A stretch of 24,889 nt of DNA from CAKZKT01 sp034434235. GTDB lineage: Bacteria; Chloroflexota; Anaerolineae; CG2-30-64-16. Both the position numbers and the translations under genes were made by a program. Below the pieces are notes generated by a model. It did not search any database and was not told the origin of the DNA. It worked only from the letters and a program-made list of their open reading frames with translations. The stretch spans positions 1 to 24,889 of the forward strand of contig DAOTZV010000217.1 of the NCBI GenBank assembly GCA_034434235.1, read 5' to 3'. Positions 6,860-15,053 of this stretch are shown one piece after another (position 1 is the stretch's first letter; each line of letters opens with the position of its first letter).

Positions 6860-7591
6860 ATGACCAAGAAGGTGCAACTTTTCATCACCTGCCTGGGCGA
6901 GAACTTCTTTTCGCCCGTGCTGCGGGACATGGTGACGGTGCTGGAGCGGTTGGGCCTGCAATGCGAGATGCCGGAGGGCCAGACCTGCTGCGGCCAGCCG
7001 TTCTACAACAGCGGCCTGCAGAGCCAGACGGTCGGCCCGGCGCGGCAGTGGCTGAAGGTCTTCGCGCCGACCGAGGGGTACATCGTCGCGCCCTCCGGCT
7101 CATGCGCCGAGTTCGTCCGCCACCGCTACCCGGAGCTTTTCCCGCCGGGCACGCCCGAGCACGCGGCGGCCGAGGACATCGCGGGCCGCACTTTCGAGTT
7201 CAGCGAGTTCCTGACCAAGGTGCTGGGCGCCACCGATGTGGGCGCGCGCTTCCCCCATAAGGTCACCTACCATGCTTCGTGCCACATTTTGCGCGGGCTG
7301 GGCCTGCGGGAGGAGCCCAAACGGCTGCTCCAGGCGGTGCGCGGGCTGGAGCTGATCCCCCTGCCGGAGGAGGAGACGTGTTGCGGCTTCGGCGGCATCT
7401 TCAGCGTGATCTACCCCGAGGTCTCGCGCGCGATGATGGACGCCAAGGTGCGCCACATCATGGCCAGCGGCGCCGAGGTGGTGGTCGTGGGCGAACCGGG
7501 CTGTCTCATGAACATCGCCGGCGGCTTGCACAAGGCCGGTTCCCCCATCCGTCCCATGCATTTGATCCAGGTCCTGGCAGCGCAGGAGTAG
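6860..7591 (+). CDS. lutA: L-lactate utilisation protein A (Fe-S/CCG domain)
   Basis: The 243-residue protein has the tandem cysteine-rich (CCG) domains of LutA/YkgE. The first carries ITCLGE near residue 10 and QTCCGQP with Cys43-Cys44. The second carries ASCHILRG and ETCCGFGG with Cys174-Cys175. These ligands bind Fe-S clusters in the family. In Bacillus, LutABC together oxidise L-lactate to pyruvate, with LutA resembling the Fe-S subunit of glycolate oxidase. The length is typical. The ribosome binding site GGGAG lies six bases before the ATG and directly abuts the third inverted repeat. lutB follows four bases after the stop, so the genes are co-transcribed. The protein is expected to be cytoplasmic or membrane-peripheral. 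Confidence 0.93.
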   Translation: MTKKVQLFITCLGENFFSPVLRDMVTVLERLGLQCEMPEGQTCCGQPFYNSGLQSQTVGPARQWLKVFAPTEGYIVAPSGSCAEFVRHRYPELFPPGTPEHAAAEDIAGRTFEFSEFLTKVLGATDVGARFPHKVTYHASCHILRGLGLREEPKRLLQAVRGLELIPLPEEETCCGFGGIFSVIYPEVSRAMMDAKVRHIMASGAEVVVVGEPGCLMNIAGGLHKAGSPIRPMHLIQVLAAQE

Positions 7592-7595
7592 GGCG

Positions 7596-9122
7596 ATGAG
7601 CGAGATCCCCACCCACATTGATTTTCGGGCCAACGTGCAGGCGGTGCGGCCGGAGATGCCCGCCTCGGTGCAGAAGGCCACGGCCCGCTTTTTGGGCACC
7701 CGGGCCAATGTGGTCGGCGAGCTCGGCGAAGCGCGCTGGCAGCAGTTGCGCCAGGCCGGCCACGACATCCGGCTCCACACCCTGGAACATCTGGACGGCT
7801 ATCTGGCCCTCCTGGAGCAGCGGGTGACCGAGGCCGGCGGCCATGTGCATTGGGCGCGCGACGCGGCCGAGGCGAACCGGATCGTCCTGGAGATCGCCGC
7901 CCGGCACGGGGTCAAGCGCGCGGTCAAGGCCAAGAGCATGGCCACCGAGGAGATCGGCCTCAACCATGCGCTGGCCGAGGCCGGCATCAGCGTCCTGGAG
8001 ACCGACCTGGGCGAGTTCATCATCCAGCTCGCCGGCGTCGGCCCGTCCCACATCATCGTGCCCGCGGTGCATCTGACCAAGGAGGGCATCGCCCGACTTT
8101 TCACCGAGAAGCTGGGGGTGGATGCCCCCGCCGATCCCTTTGCCCTGGCCGCCATCGCGCGACGTACGTTGCGTCAGGCCTTTCTCGAAGCGGACATGGG
8201 CATTTCCGGCGCCAACTTCCTGGTGGCCGAGACCGGCACGCTGGTGATCGTGAGCAACGAGGGCAACGGCCGCATGTGCACCACCTTGCCGCCGCTGCAC
8301 GTGGCGGTGGTCGGCATTGACAAGGTGGTGCCCGACATGGAGAGCCTGAACGTGCTGTTGAAGCTGCTGCCGCGCAGCGCCACCGGCCAGAAGATGTCGT
8401 GCTACATCTCGTTCATCACCGGCCCGCGCGGCAGCGACGGCGAGGGCGGGCCGCAGGAGTTTCATCTGGTGCTTTTGGACAACGGCCGCACGCGCATCTT
8501 GCAGGACGAGATCGCGCGCCAGACGCTGTTGTGCATCCGCTGCGGCGTTTGCCTGAACGTCTGTCCCGTGTACAATCATGTCGGCGGGCACGCCTACGGC
8601 TTCGCCTATTCGGGCCCCATCGGCGCGATCCTGTCGCCGCAGCTCCTGGGCGGCAAAGTGGCCGGCGATCTGCCGTTTGCGTCGTCGCTGTGCGGCGCGT
8701 GCGCCGAGTACTGCCCGGTCAAGATCCCCATCCCGGAGATCCTGATCCAGCTCCGGCGCCGCGTGGTGGAGGGGGATCGCGTGGAGGGGCCGTCGGCGCC
8801 CCCCGTGATCCGGGTCGCGGCCGGCGTCGGCGGGCTGGCGTTTCGGCTGCCCTGGCTGTACGAGTTCGGCACGCAGGTGCTGAAGGTGGCCCAGGCGCCG
8901 TTGCGCCGGGACGGCTGGTTGCCCGCGCTGCCGCCGCCGGTCAACCGCTGGACCCTGGCGCGGCCGTTCCCGGCCTTTGCGGCCGACTTTCGTCAATGGT
9001 GGCGCTCGCGCACCCCGGCGGGCCGGCGCAAGATGCAGCAGCGCCGTATTGGCGCTGTGGCGCTGATCGCTGCCGCCGTCGGCCTGTTGAGCTGGCTGTT
9101 GGGCCGCCGCGGGCGCCAATGA
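7596..9122 (+). CDS. lutB: L-lactate utilisation protein B (LUD domain, two 4Fe-4S clusters)
   Basis: The 508-residue protein begins with a LUD domain (about residues 60-300; AETGTLVIVSNEGNGR is characteristic). A ferredoxin-like segment follows, with Cys313, Cys316, Cys319 and Cys323 (CIRCGVCLNVCP) and a second set at Cys366, Cys369 and Cys373 (CGACAEYCPVKIP). This is the LutB/YkgF architecture of the electron-transferring subunit of the LutABC complex. The C terminus ends in a hydrophobic segment (about 485-503, then RRGRQ) that may act as a membrane anchor; I do not recall this as standard in LutB. The ribosome binding site AGGAG overlaps the end of lutA. lutC starts 16 bases after its stop. 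Confidence 0.93.
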   Translation: MSEIPTHIDFRANVQAVRPEMPASVQKATARFLGTRANVVGELGEARWQQLRQAGHDIRLHTLEHLDGYLALLEQRVTEAGGHVHWARDAAEANRIVLEIAARHGVKRAVKAKSMATEEIGLNHALAEAGISVLETDLGEFIIQLAGVGPSHIIVPAVHLTKEGIARLFTEKLGVDAPADPFALAAIARRTLRQAFLEADMGISGANFLVAETGTLVIVSNEGNGRMCTTLPPLHVAVVGIDKVVPDMESLNVLLKLLPRSATGQKMSCYISFITGPRGSDGEGGPQEFHLVLLDNGRTRILQDEIARQTLLCIRCGVCLNVCPVYNHVGGHAYGFAYSGPIGAILSPQLLGGKVAGDLPFASSLCGACAEYCPVKIPIPEILIQLRRRVVEGDRVEGPSAPPVIRVAAGVGGLAFRLPWLYEFGTQVLKVAQAPLRRDGWLPALPPPVNRWTLARPFPAFAADFRQWWRSRTPAGRRKMQQRRIGAVALIAAAVGLLSWLLGRRGRQ

Positions 9123-9138
9123 AAAGAAGAGGTAGATC

Positions 9139-9783
9139 ATGAGCCGAGATACCATCCTCGCCGATGTGCGCACCGCCCTGGGCCGCGCGGCCGGCGCGGC
9201 GCCGCCCCCGGTGCCGGCCGCGGCCCGCGTTCCGCCGCGCCAACCCGGAGATCCGGCGGCCGAACTGGCGCTGCTGCTGGCCGAGATCAAGAAAGTGGCC
9301 GGCAAGACGCAGGTCTTGCAGGAAGGCGAGCTGGCCGCGGCCCTGGCCGGGTTGGTTCAAGCGGAAGAGATCAAGAAGGCCACCTGCTGGCAGACCCCAG
9401 AGCTGCAAGCGTTGGGCGTTGAGCGGCTCCTGGCCGACCTGGGCGTCGAGATCGTGTCGCCGTATGCCGACAAGGAGGCGTTGGCCGCGTGTGATCTGGG
9501 CGTCACCGGCGTGGACGCGGCCCTCCCCGAGACTGGTACGCTGTTGTTGCGGGGCGGGGCCGATCGGCCGCGGCCGGTCTCGCTGTTGCCGCGCGTCCAT
9601 CTGGCGCTGCTGCGGCCAGAGGCGTTGCGCGCCGACCTGGGGCCGGCCTTCGCCGAAGTCAAAGGCCCCGGCTATTTCGTGTGCGTGACCGGGCCGAGCC
9701 GCACGGCCGACATCGAGCTGACGGTGACGATCGGCGTACACGGGCCGCAGGCCCTCTACGTGTGGGTTTTGCCAGCGCGTTGA
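9139..9783 (+). CDS. lutC: L-lactate utilisation protein C (LUD domain)
   Basis: The 214-residue protein is a stand-alone LUD domain. The motifs TGVDAALPETGTLLLRGG and, near the C terminus, VTGPSRTADIE followed by GVHGPQALYVWVL are hallmarks of LutC/YkgG. The length matches the family. The N-terminal stretch of about 40 residues is rich in alanine and proline. An AAGAAGAGG ribosome binding site precedes the ATG. It completes the lutABC set. Two copies of the 26-bp inverted repeat follow within 65 bp, before the glcF start, so processing or partial termination may separate the lut and glc parts of the message (inference). Confidence 0.93.
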   Translation: MSRDTILADVRTALGRAAGAAPPPVPAAARVPPRQPGDPAAELALLLAEIKKVAGKTQVLQEGELAAALAGLVQAEEIKKATCWQTPELQALGVERLLADLGVEIVSPYADKEALAACDLGVTGVDAALPETGTLLLRGGADRPRPVSLLPRVHLALLRPEALRADLGPAFAEVKGPGYFVCVTGPSRTADIELTVTIGVHGPQALYVWVLPAR

Positions 9784-9792
9784 AGATGGATT

Positions 9793-9818
9793 GTACGACG
9801 AACTTAAGTTCGTCGTAC
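9793..9818. repeat. 26-bp inverted repeat, family GTAGG, copy 6 (variant arm)
   Basis: Arm GTACGACGAACTT with a perfect complement. Arm position 4 is C here, matched by G in the right arm, and the central bases are CTTAAG rather than the A/T-only centre of other copies. Both differences preserve pairing. Confidence 0.83.
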
Positions 9819-9821
9819 GTG

Positions 9822-9847
9822 GTAGGACGAACTTAAGTTCGTCCTAC
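9822..9847. repeat. 26-bp inverted repeat, family GTAGG, copy 7
   Basis: Arm GTAGGACGAACTT with a perfect complement and the same CTTAAG centre as copy 6. It is followed by a direct duplication of TCGTCCTACTTG (9839-9850 and 9851-9862), so a half copy of the right arm is present downstream. Confidence 0.85.
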
Positions 9848-9897
9848 TTGTCGTCCTACTTGCGCCAGTCACAATGAAGTGTGTACAGGAGTACGGC

Positions 9898-11202
9898 ATG
9901 GCCACAACAGTGCTCACCGAGTTGACCACCCCCGAATTCAAGGCCCTGGTGACGCAGTGCATCCATTGCGGCCTGTGCCTGCAGGCGTGCCCCACCTACG
10001 ACGTCTTCGGCACCGAGATGGACGCCCCGCGCGGCCGCATCGCGCTGATGCGCGCGGCCTCCGAGGGCCGCATCTCGGCCGACGAGTTCACGAACACGTT
10101 CGCCACGCACATCAACCTCTGCCTGTCGTGCCTGGCGTGCCAGACCGCCTGCCCGTCCGGCGTCAAATATGCCCGGCTGATCGAAACGACCAAGATCGCG
10201 CTGGAGCGCCATCGCAAGCCAGGCCCGGTCGAGCGCGCGATCCGCTGGCTGGCGCTGCGCCAGACCATGCCCCACGTGGGCCGGCTCAAGCTCATGGCCA
10301 GGTTGTTGTGGCTGTACCAGGCGACCGGTCTGCAAAAGCTGGTGCGCAAGCTGGACTTCCTGCCCCGGCCGCTGAAGGCCGCCGAGGCGATCCTGCCGCC
10401 CATCACGCCCAAATACCGTGACTACAGCAAGCCGGCCCCGGCCATGGGCGAAAAGCGCGGCAAGGTGGCGTTCTTCATCGGCTGCATTCAAGAGGCGTTC
10501 CTGGCGCAGGTGAATGAGGCCTCCATCCGCGTCCTGCAGCGCAACGGGTTCGAGGTGCATTTCCCGGCCGGACAAACCTGTTGCGGCGCGGCGCAGTTGC
10601 ACATCGGCGAGGAAGCGCTGGCCCGCGAGCTGGCCCGCAAGAACATCGATGCGTTCCTGGCCGACGATTACGACGCGATCATCAACAACGCGGGCGGCTG
10701 CGGCGCCACCCTGAAGGAGGAATACGAGGCACTGTTCCACGACGACCCGATCTACGCCGAAAAGGCGCGGCGCTTTGCCGGCAAGGTGAAGGACATCAAC
10801 GAGTTCCTGTTTGCCAACCTGCGCGAGCGGCCCACGGGGATCGTCAAGGTGCGCGCCACTTACTCCGATTCCTGCCACCTGCGCCACGCGCAAAAGGTGA
10901 TCCAGCAGCCGCGCGCCCTGCTGCGGCTGATCCCCGGCCTGGAACTGGTGGAGCTGCGCATGCCCGACCGCTGTTGCGGCAGCGCCGGGGTGTACAACAT
11001 CGTCCACTCCGAGACGGCCGATCAGGTGTTGCAGGCCAAGATGGCCGACATCGCGGCCACCGGCGCAGAGGTGATCGTGGCCAGCAATACGGGCTGTCAT
11101 ATGCAACTGATCGCCGGCGCGCGCAAGGCCGGCCTCAACGCCCGGGTAATGCACGTGGTGGAGCTGCTGGATCTGTCGTATCGCAATGGGAACCAGGAGT
11201 AG
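9898..11202 (+). CDS. glcF: glycolate/D-lactate oxidase iron-sulfur subunit
   Basis: The 434-residue protein has two N-terminal 4Fe-4S motifs, CIHCGLCLQACPTYDVFGTE and, further on, CLSCLACQTACPSGV. Two CCG domains follow (AGQTCCGAAQLH; SCHLRHAQ and DRCCGSAGVYN). This is the GlcF layout: an electron carrier between the flavin subunits and the membrane quinone pool. An in-frame ATG at 9874 exists, but ATG 9898 is preceded by AGGAG with a six-base spacer and starts closer to the conserved sequence, so I chose it. The next gene starts two bases after the stop, showing tight coupling with the GlcD-GlcE fusion. The substrate may be glycolate, D-lactate or a related 2-hydroxy acid; sequence alone does not decide. 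Confidence 0.92.
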   Translation: MATTVLTELTTPEFKALVTQCIHCGLCLQACPTYDVFGTEMDAPRGRIALMRAASEGRISADEFTNTFATHINLCLSCLACQTACPSGVKYARLIETTKIALERHRKPGPVERAIRWLALRQTMPHVGRLKLMARLLWLYQATGLQKLVRKLDFLPRPLKAAEAILPPITPKYRDYSKPAPAMGEKRGKVAFFIGCIQEAFLAQVNEASIRVLQRNGFEVHFPAGQTCCGAAQLHIGEEALARELARKNIDAFLADDYDAIINNAGGCGATLKEEYEALFHDDPIYAEKARRFAGKVKDINEFLFANLRERPTGIVKVRATYSDSCHLRHAQKVIQQPRALLRLIPGLELVELRMPDRCCGSAGVYNIVHSETADQVLQAKMADIAATGAEVIVASNTGCHMQLIAGARKAGLNARVMHVVELLDLSYRNGNQE

Positions 11203-11204
11203 AT

Positions 11205-13787
11205 ATGGCTACGGCAAATCAGCTACGAGAATTGGAGCATGTTCTGGGGCCGGGACAGGTATTGACCCACCCCGTCGAGTTGCTCACCTATGAGCAGGAT
11301 GCCAGCCTGGAACGCGGGACGCCCGACGCGGTGGTCTTGCCGCGCACTACAGCCGATGTGGTCAAAATCGTGCAGTGGGCACGGCGCACCGGCATCCCAT
11401 TGATCGCGCGCGGCGCGGGCACCGGGCTTTCCGGCGGCGCGGTACCCGAGCACGGCGGGGTCATCGTCGGCTTTTCGCGCATGAACCGGCTGCTGGAGTT
11501 CGACGAGGCCGGCCGCAGCGTTGTCGCGGAACCCGGCCTGGTCAACCAGGTGCTGGACGAGCTGGCCAGGAGCAAAGGCCTCTACTTCCCGCCCGATCCG
11601 GCCAGCGGCCGCACGTCTACCCTGGGCGGCAACATCGCCGAGAACGCCGGCGGGCCGCACTGCTTCAAATACGGCGTCACCACCAACTATATCACCGGCC
11701 TGGAGGTCGTCCTGGCCGATGGCCGGGTGGTGCACCTGGGCGGCCGGGCATTGGACTACCCGGAATTCGATCTGGTGGGGCTGCTGACGGGCAGCGAGGG
11801 CACGCTGGGGCTGATCACCCAGGCCAGCGCCCGGCTGTTGCGCAACACCCTGGCGATCAAGACGATGATGGCCTCCTTTGACTCGGTGGAGGCCGCCGGC
11901 CGGGCGGTCTCGGCGGTGATCGCCCGCGGGCTGGTGCCGGCCACTATGGAGATGATGGACCAGAAGATCATGCGCATCATCGAGGACTTCGCGCACGCCG
12001 GGCTGCCGGTGGAGGCCGGCGCGGCGCTGATCATCGAGGCCGACGGCTATCCCGAAAGCGTGGGCCCGCAGATCGAGGAGATCGCGGCCATCTTGCGCGA
12101 GCACGAAGCCCGCAACCTGCGCATCGCCCAGTCGGCCGAGGAACGGGACAAGATCTGGTATGGCCGCAAGAGCGCAGCCGGCGCCATGGCGCGTCTGGCA
12201 CCGGCCTACTACCTGGTGGACGGCACCGTGCCCCGCTCCAGGCTCGCCGAGACCCTGGCCGAGGTCAACCGGCTGTGCGAGGCCGAGGGGCTGCGGGTGG
12301 GCTATGTCTTCCACGCCGGCGACGGCAACCTGCATCCCTTCATCCTGATCCCCGACCCCCAAGACAAGGCGCTGCTGGCGCGGGTCATGCGCGTGGGCGA
12401 GGCGTTCATGAAGTTCTGCGCCGACCAGAACGGCAGCATCACCGGTGAACACGGGGTGGGCAGCGAGAAGCGCCAGTTCATGCCCCTGATGTACAACGCC
12501 GACGAGCTGGCCGTCATGCGGGAGATCAAAGAGGTCTTCGATCCCGACAACCTGCTGAACCCGGGGAAAATCTTGCCGAACGAAGGAACCGGCAAATCAG
12601 CAAATCGGCAAATCAGCGAAAGGCGCAATCCCCAATCCCCAATCCCCAATACCCAATACCTTGCACGCAGTCCGCACGATGCCGCTGACTTCATCCGCGC
12701 CTGCATCGCCGACGGCCAGCCTGTCCGCGTGCGAGGCGGGGGAACCAAATCGGCCAACCTGCCGGCGGTTCCCAACACCCTCTCGACAACCGGGTTGCGC
12801 GGCATCCGATCGTACTCCCTGGACGACCTGTATGTGACGGTTGGCGCGGGCACGCCCCTCTCGGAGTTGCAGGCTGAACTGGCGCGCGACAAGATGTGGG
12901 TGCCGCTCGTTTCGCCGTGGCCCGGCTCCACCCTGGGCGGCATCGCGGCAACCAGCTTCAACGGGCCGCTGCGCATGCGCTACGGCGCGGTGCGCGACCT
13001 GGTGCTGGCAGCTACCGTCGTTTTGCCCGACGGCCGCGTGATCCGGGCCGGCCGGCCGGTGGTGAAGAACGTGGCGGGCTACGACCTGCCGAAGCTGTTC
13101 GTCGGCTCTCACGGCGCGCTGGGGCTGTTGGCGGATGTGACTTTGAAGCTGGCGCCGTTGCCGCGGGCGCGCGCCAGCCTGATCGTGCCGGTCGAGACGT
13201 TGGCCCAGGGCCTGACCTGGGGCGCGCAGCTCTTGCGCGTCTGCCTGGTGGCCTCGGCGCTGGTGTTGTGCAAGGGATGCTCCCTCCCCACCACGTCGGC
13301 GCCCTACGCGCTGATCTACACCGCCGAGGGGATGCCCGAGGACGTGGCGGCCGAGCTGGCGCAGGCCCGCGCGGTGTTGCAGGCGGCCGGCGCCGGCGGG
13401 TTATCCCCACTGGACGCGCCGTCGGGCAGCGAAGTCTGGGCCGAGTTCCTGGCCGCGGCCGGGGAGGGGACCGTCATGCGGGCCGGCGTGGCGGTCAAAG
13501 ACCTGGCGCGGCTGATCGTGGAGGTCGCGCCCGCGCTGGAATCGGCAACCTTCGTGGCCGACATCGCCAACGGGTTGCTCTACACCCGCAACGCGGCGGT
13601 AGAGCCGCTGCGCCGCGCCGCGTTGGCCATGGCCGGCTACGCGGTGGTCCTGGGCAGTTCGGCGCTTCCCGCGGCCGATCAGGCCCCGGATCCCTGGGGC
13701 TATGTGCCCGAGGGCCTGGACCTGATGCACGGGCTCAAGGCAAAGTGGGATCCGCAGCGGCTCTTCAACCCCGGCGCGTTCCTGTAA
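11205..13787 (+). CDS. fused glycolate/D-lactate oxidase flavin subunits GlcD-GlcE
   Basis: One uninterrupted 860-residue frame holds two FAD-binding oxidase units usually encoded separately. Residues 1-459 are a full GlcD: the FAD-binding loop IARGAGTGLSGGA (about 67-79), YFPPDPAS-GRTSTLGGNIAENAGG, GDGNLHPF (from 372), GEHGVGSEK (from 414) and NPGKILP (452-458). Residues about 488-860 are a GlcE: VRVRGGGTKSANL, SPWPGSTLGGIAA, PVVKNVAGYDLPKLFVGSHG and RLFNPGAFL at the end. Linker 460-487 is encoded by simple-repeat DNA and has no visible domain. No in-frame ATG, GTG or TTG start lies in the linker, so a separate GlcE translation start is unlikely. The start at 11205 follows AGGAG with a five-base spacer. 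With GlcF it would form a complete GlcDEF enzyme feeding electrons to quinones. Substrate glycolate or D-lactate is inferred from the family. Confidence 0.9.
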   Translation: MATANQLRELEHVLGPGQVLTHPVELLTYEQDASLERGTPDAVVLPRTTADVVKIVQWARRTGIPLIARGAGTGLSGGAVPEHGGVIVGFSRMNRLLEFDEAGRSVVAEPGLVNQVLDELARSKGLYFPPDPASGRTSTLGGNIAENAGGPHCFKYGVTTNYITGLEVVLADGRVVHLGGRALDYPEFDLVGLLTGSEGTLGLITQASARLLRNTLAIKTMMASFDSVEAAGRAVSAVIARGLVPATMEMMDQKIMRIIEDFAHAGLPVEAGAALIIEADGYPESVGPQIEEIAAILREHEARNLRIAQSAEERDKIWYGRKSAAGAMARLAPAYYLVDGTVPRSRLAETLAEVNRLCEAEGLRVGYVFHAGDGNLHPFILIPDPQDKALLARVMRVGEAFMKFCADQNGSITGEHGVGSEKRQFMPLMYNADELAVMREIKEVFDPDNLLNPGKILPNEGTGKSANRQISERRNPQSPIPNTQYLARSPHDAADFIRACIADGQPVRVRGGGTKSANLPAVPNTLSTTGLRGIRSYSLDDLYVTVGAGTPLSELQAELARDKMWVPLVSPWPGSTLGGIAATSFNGPLRMRYGAVRDLVLAATVVLPDGRVIRAGRPVVKNVAGYDLPKLFVGSHGALGLLADVTLKLAPLPRARASLIVPVETLAQGLTWGAQLLRVCLVASALVLCKGCSLPTTSAPYALIYTAEGMPEDVAAELAQARAVLQAAGAGGLSPLDAPSGSEVWAEFLAAAGEGTVMRAGVAVKDLARLIVEVAPALESATFVADIANGLLYTRNAAVEPLRRAALAMAGYAVVLGSSALPAADQAPDPWGYVPEGLDLMHGLKAKWDPQRLFNPGAFL
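12593..12660. repeat. simple-repeat linker DNA with G-quadruplex potential (minus strand)
   Basis: Three 8-bp units CAAATCAG/CAAATCGG/CAAATCAG lie at 12593-12616. They are followed by a heptamer array of CCCCAAT type (12626-12660). C-runs at 12630-12633, 12637-12640, 12644-12647 and 12652-12654 are spaced by 3, 3 and 4 bases, so the minus strand fits the G3+N1-7 quadruplex pattern. The block encodes the junction of the GlcD-GlcE fusion and looks like intergenic DNA that became coding. Confidence 0.75.
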
Positions 13788-13859
13788 GCCGGATTTTTGC
13801 TCTCGGATGTGGACCTGTTGATCGCCGTCCGGGCGTCGGCGTCGAGCAAGGGGCTGCGC

Positions 13860-14996
13860 CTATGGCAACAACCCAACCAGCGACTGCCCCACGACGTGCG
13901 TCTTCGTGCGGTGGAGCGGCAGATAGCCCTGCGCTACCAGCTCCGGCGTCGGCAGGCTCGCCTCGTCGGGCTTGTCCGAGACGGCCATCAACAGGCATCC
14001 GCGGCTGCGCAACCAGGCCGCGAAATCGAACACCTCGCGCGTCAGACAGATCTCTTCGACCAGGCGCCGGCCGAGCGGCGCGTCGGCGGGCAGATGGCCC
14101 ATCCGGCTTACCGTCTCGAGATATTCGCGGCGCCGGAACGCCTTGAACGGCGTGGCGTCGCCCGCGAGCACCCGCGCGTAGATCTCGCGATGGAGCGCGC
14201 GCAGCCCCGCGCCGGGGAGCGCGTCTTGTCGGGCATCCACCTGCGCGATGAAGTCGGTGAAACACGTGAGGCCGGCCGTTTCGACCTGGCGCAATAACTC
14301 CTCCAGGGTGATGATGCCGGCGCCGATCATCAGACAGATGTACGCGACGTAATCCTGATTGTCGGCCGTGAAAGAGTGGTACTTCGGCGGGATGATCGCC
14401 GCGTAGGCCCGGCGGAACGCGGCCTGGTCGAACGCCGGCCCCAGCGCGTCGGCCACAGTGGCCTCGATGGCGGCCATCCGCGCCCGATCAATGGCCGCGT
14501 CGTTGCGGCCGCGCGCGCCCAGCGCGGTCTTGTCAATGTCCACGATGACGGCCGTCCGCTCGTCCAGCGCCGCGCCCTCGTCCAGCAGCCAGCCGGCGAA
14601 CTCGGCCAGGGCGCTCCAGCGGTTGGCGAAGAAGATGCCATCCTTGATGTCCACGGCCAGGGTCTCATCGCGTTCCGCGGCGATGAAGGCCCACCCGCGC
14701 CAGCCGCCGGCCGCGCGCACGTTGCGAAACGCGTTGCCGTCGGCCAGCGCGGTGTCGCCCAGGTAGACCAGCTCGGCCAATTCGGCCCGGCTGCCGTCGA
14801 GTGCCCGGCCGCGGCGCAGGAACCACGCCAACACCTGTGCAAAGGCCAGATCCTGCTTGCGCGGCCGCTGGGGACCGGGCATCCCCATCGCGGCCCAGGC
14901 CTGATCGTACCCCGGGATCTGCGGATCCACCGGACTCAAATTGCGGAACACCACCAGATCCCCGACCACTTCATAAAGAGAAGACTCGATTGCCAT
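13860..14996 (-). CDS. HAD-like protein of unknown function in the aspartate-pathway operon
   Basis: The protein has 378 residues from ATG 14996 (GTG codons at 15008 and 15017 are in frame; no strong ribosome binding site). The stretch AVIVDIDKTALG holds Asp153, Asp155 and Thr157 in the DxDxT pattern of HAD phosphatases. A later LLMAVSDKPDEASLP near the C terminus resembles HAD motif II. I see no motif IV acidic pair after it. A GDTALADGNAF stretch (about 80-90), which looks like motif IV, lies before motif I, so the order may be permuted or the N-terminal half a degenerate second domain. I do not recognise the family. It is the last gene after aspartokinase, homoserine dehydrogenase and Asd on the same strand, downstream of a T-box. 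A phosphatase or phosphotransferase step in homoserine/threonine metabolism is possible, but unproven. It converges on the GlcD-GlcE gene. Confidence 0.6.
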   Translation of the reverse strand: MAIESSLYEVVGDLVVFRNLSPVDPQIPGYDQAWAAMGMPGPQRPRKQDLAFAQVLAWFLRRGRALDGSRAELAELVYLGDTALADGNAFRNVRAAGGWRGWAFIAAERDETLAVDIKDGIFFANRWSALAEFAGWLLDEGAALDERTAVIVDIDKTALGARGRNDAAIDRARMAAIEATVADALGPAFDQAAFRRAYAAIIPPKYHSFTADNQDYVAYICLMIGAGIITLEELLRQVETAGLTCFTDFIAQVDARQDALPGAGLRALHREIYARVLAGDATPFKAFRRREYLETVSRMGHLPADAPLGRRLVEEICLTREVFDFAAWLRSRGCLLMAVSDKPDEASLPTPELVAQGYLPLHRTKTHVVGQSLVGLLP

Positions 14997-15014
14997 CGAA
15001 ACACTCACATATCT

Positions 15015-15053
15015 CACGTTTCACGTTTTACGTTTTACGTTTTACGTCTTACG
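15015..15053. repeat. 7-bp tandem array (TTTACGT type)
   Basis: About five and a half units of a heptamer run through this stretch: CACGTTT twice, then TACGTTT twice, TACGTCT and a partial TACG. It fills the gap between the Asd stop codon and the start of the HAD-like gene; the Asd stop (15049-15051) and the alternative GTG start of the HAD-like gene (15017) both lie within it. It contains no recognisable promoter. Confidence 0.8.

Noticed and set aside
10581..11204. Extension of the GlcD-GlcE frame upstream of 11205
   Set aside because: The extra 208 codons overlap glcF in another frame and have no GlcD similarity; 11205 has a good ribosome binding site.
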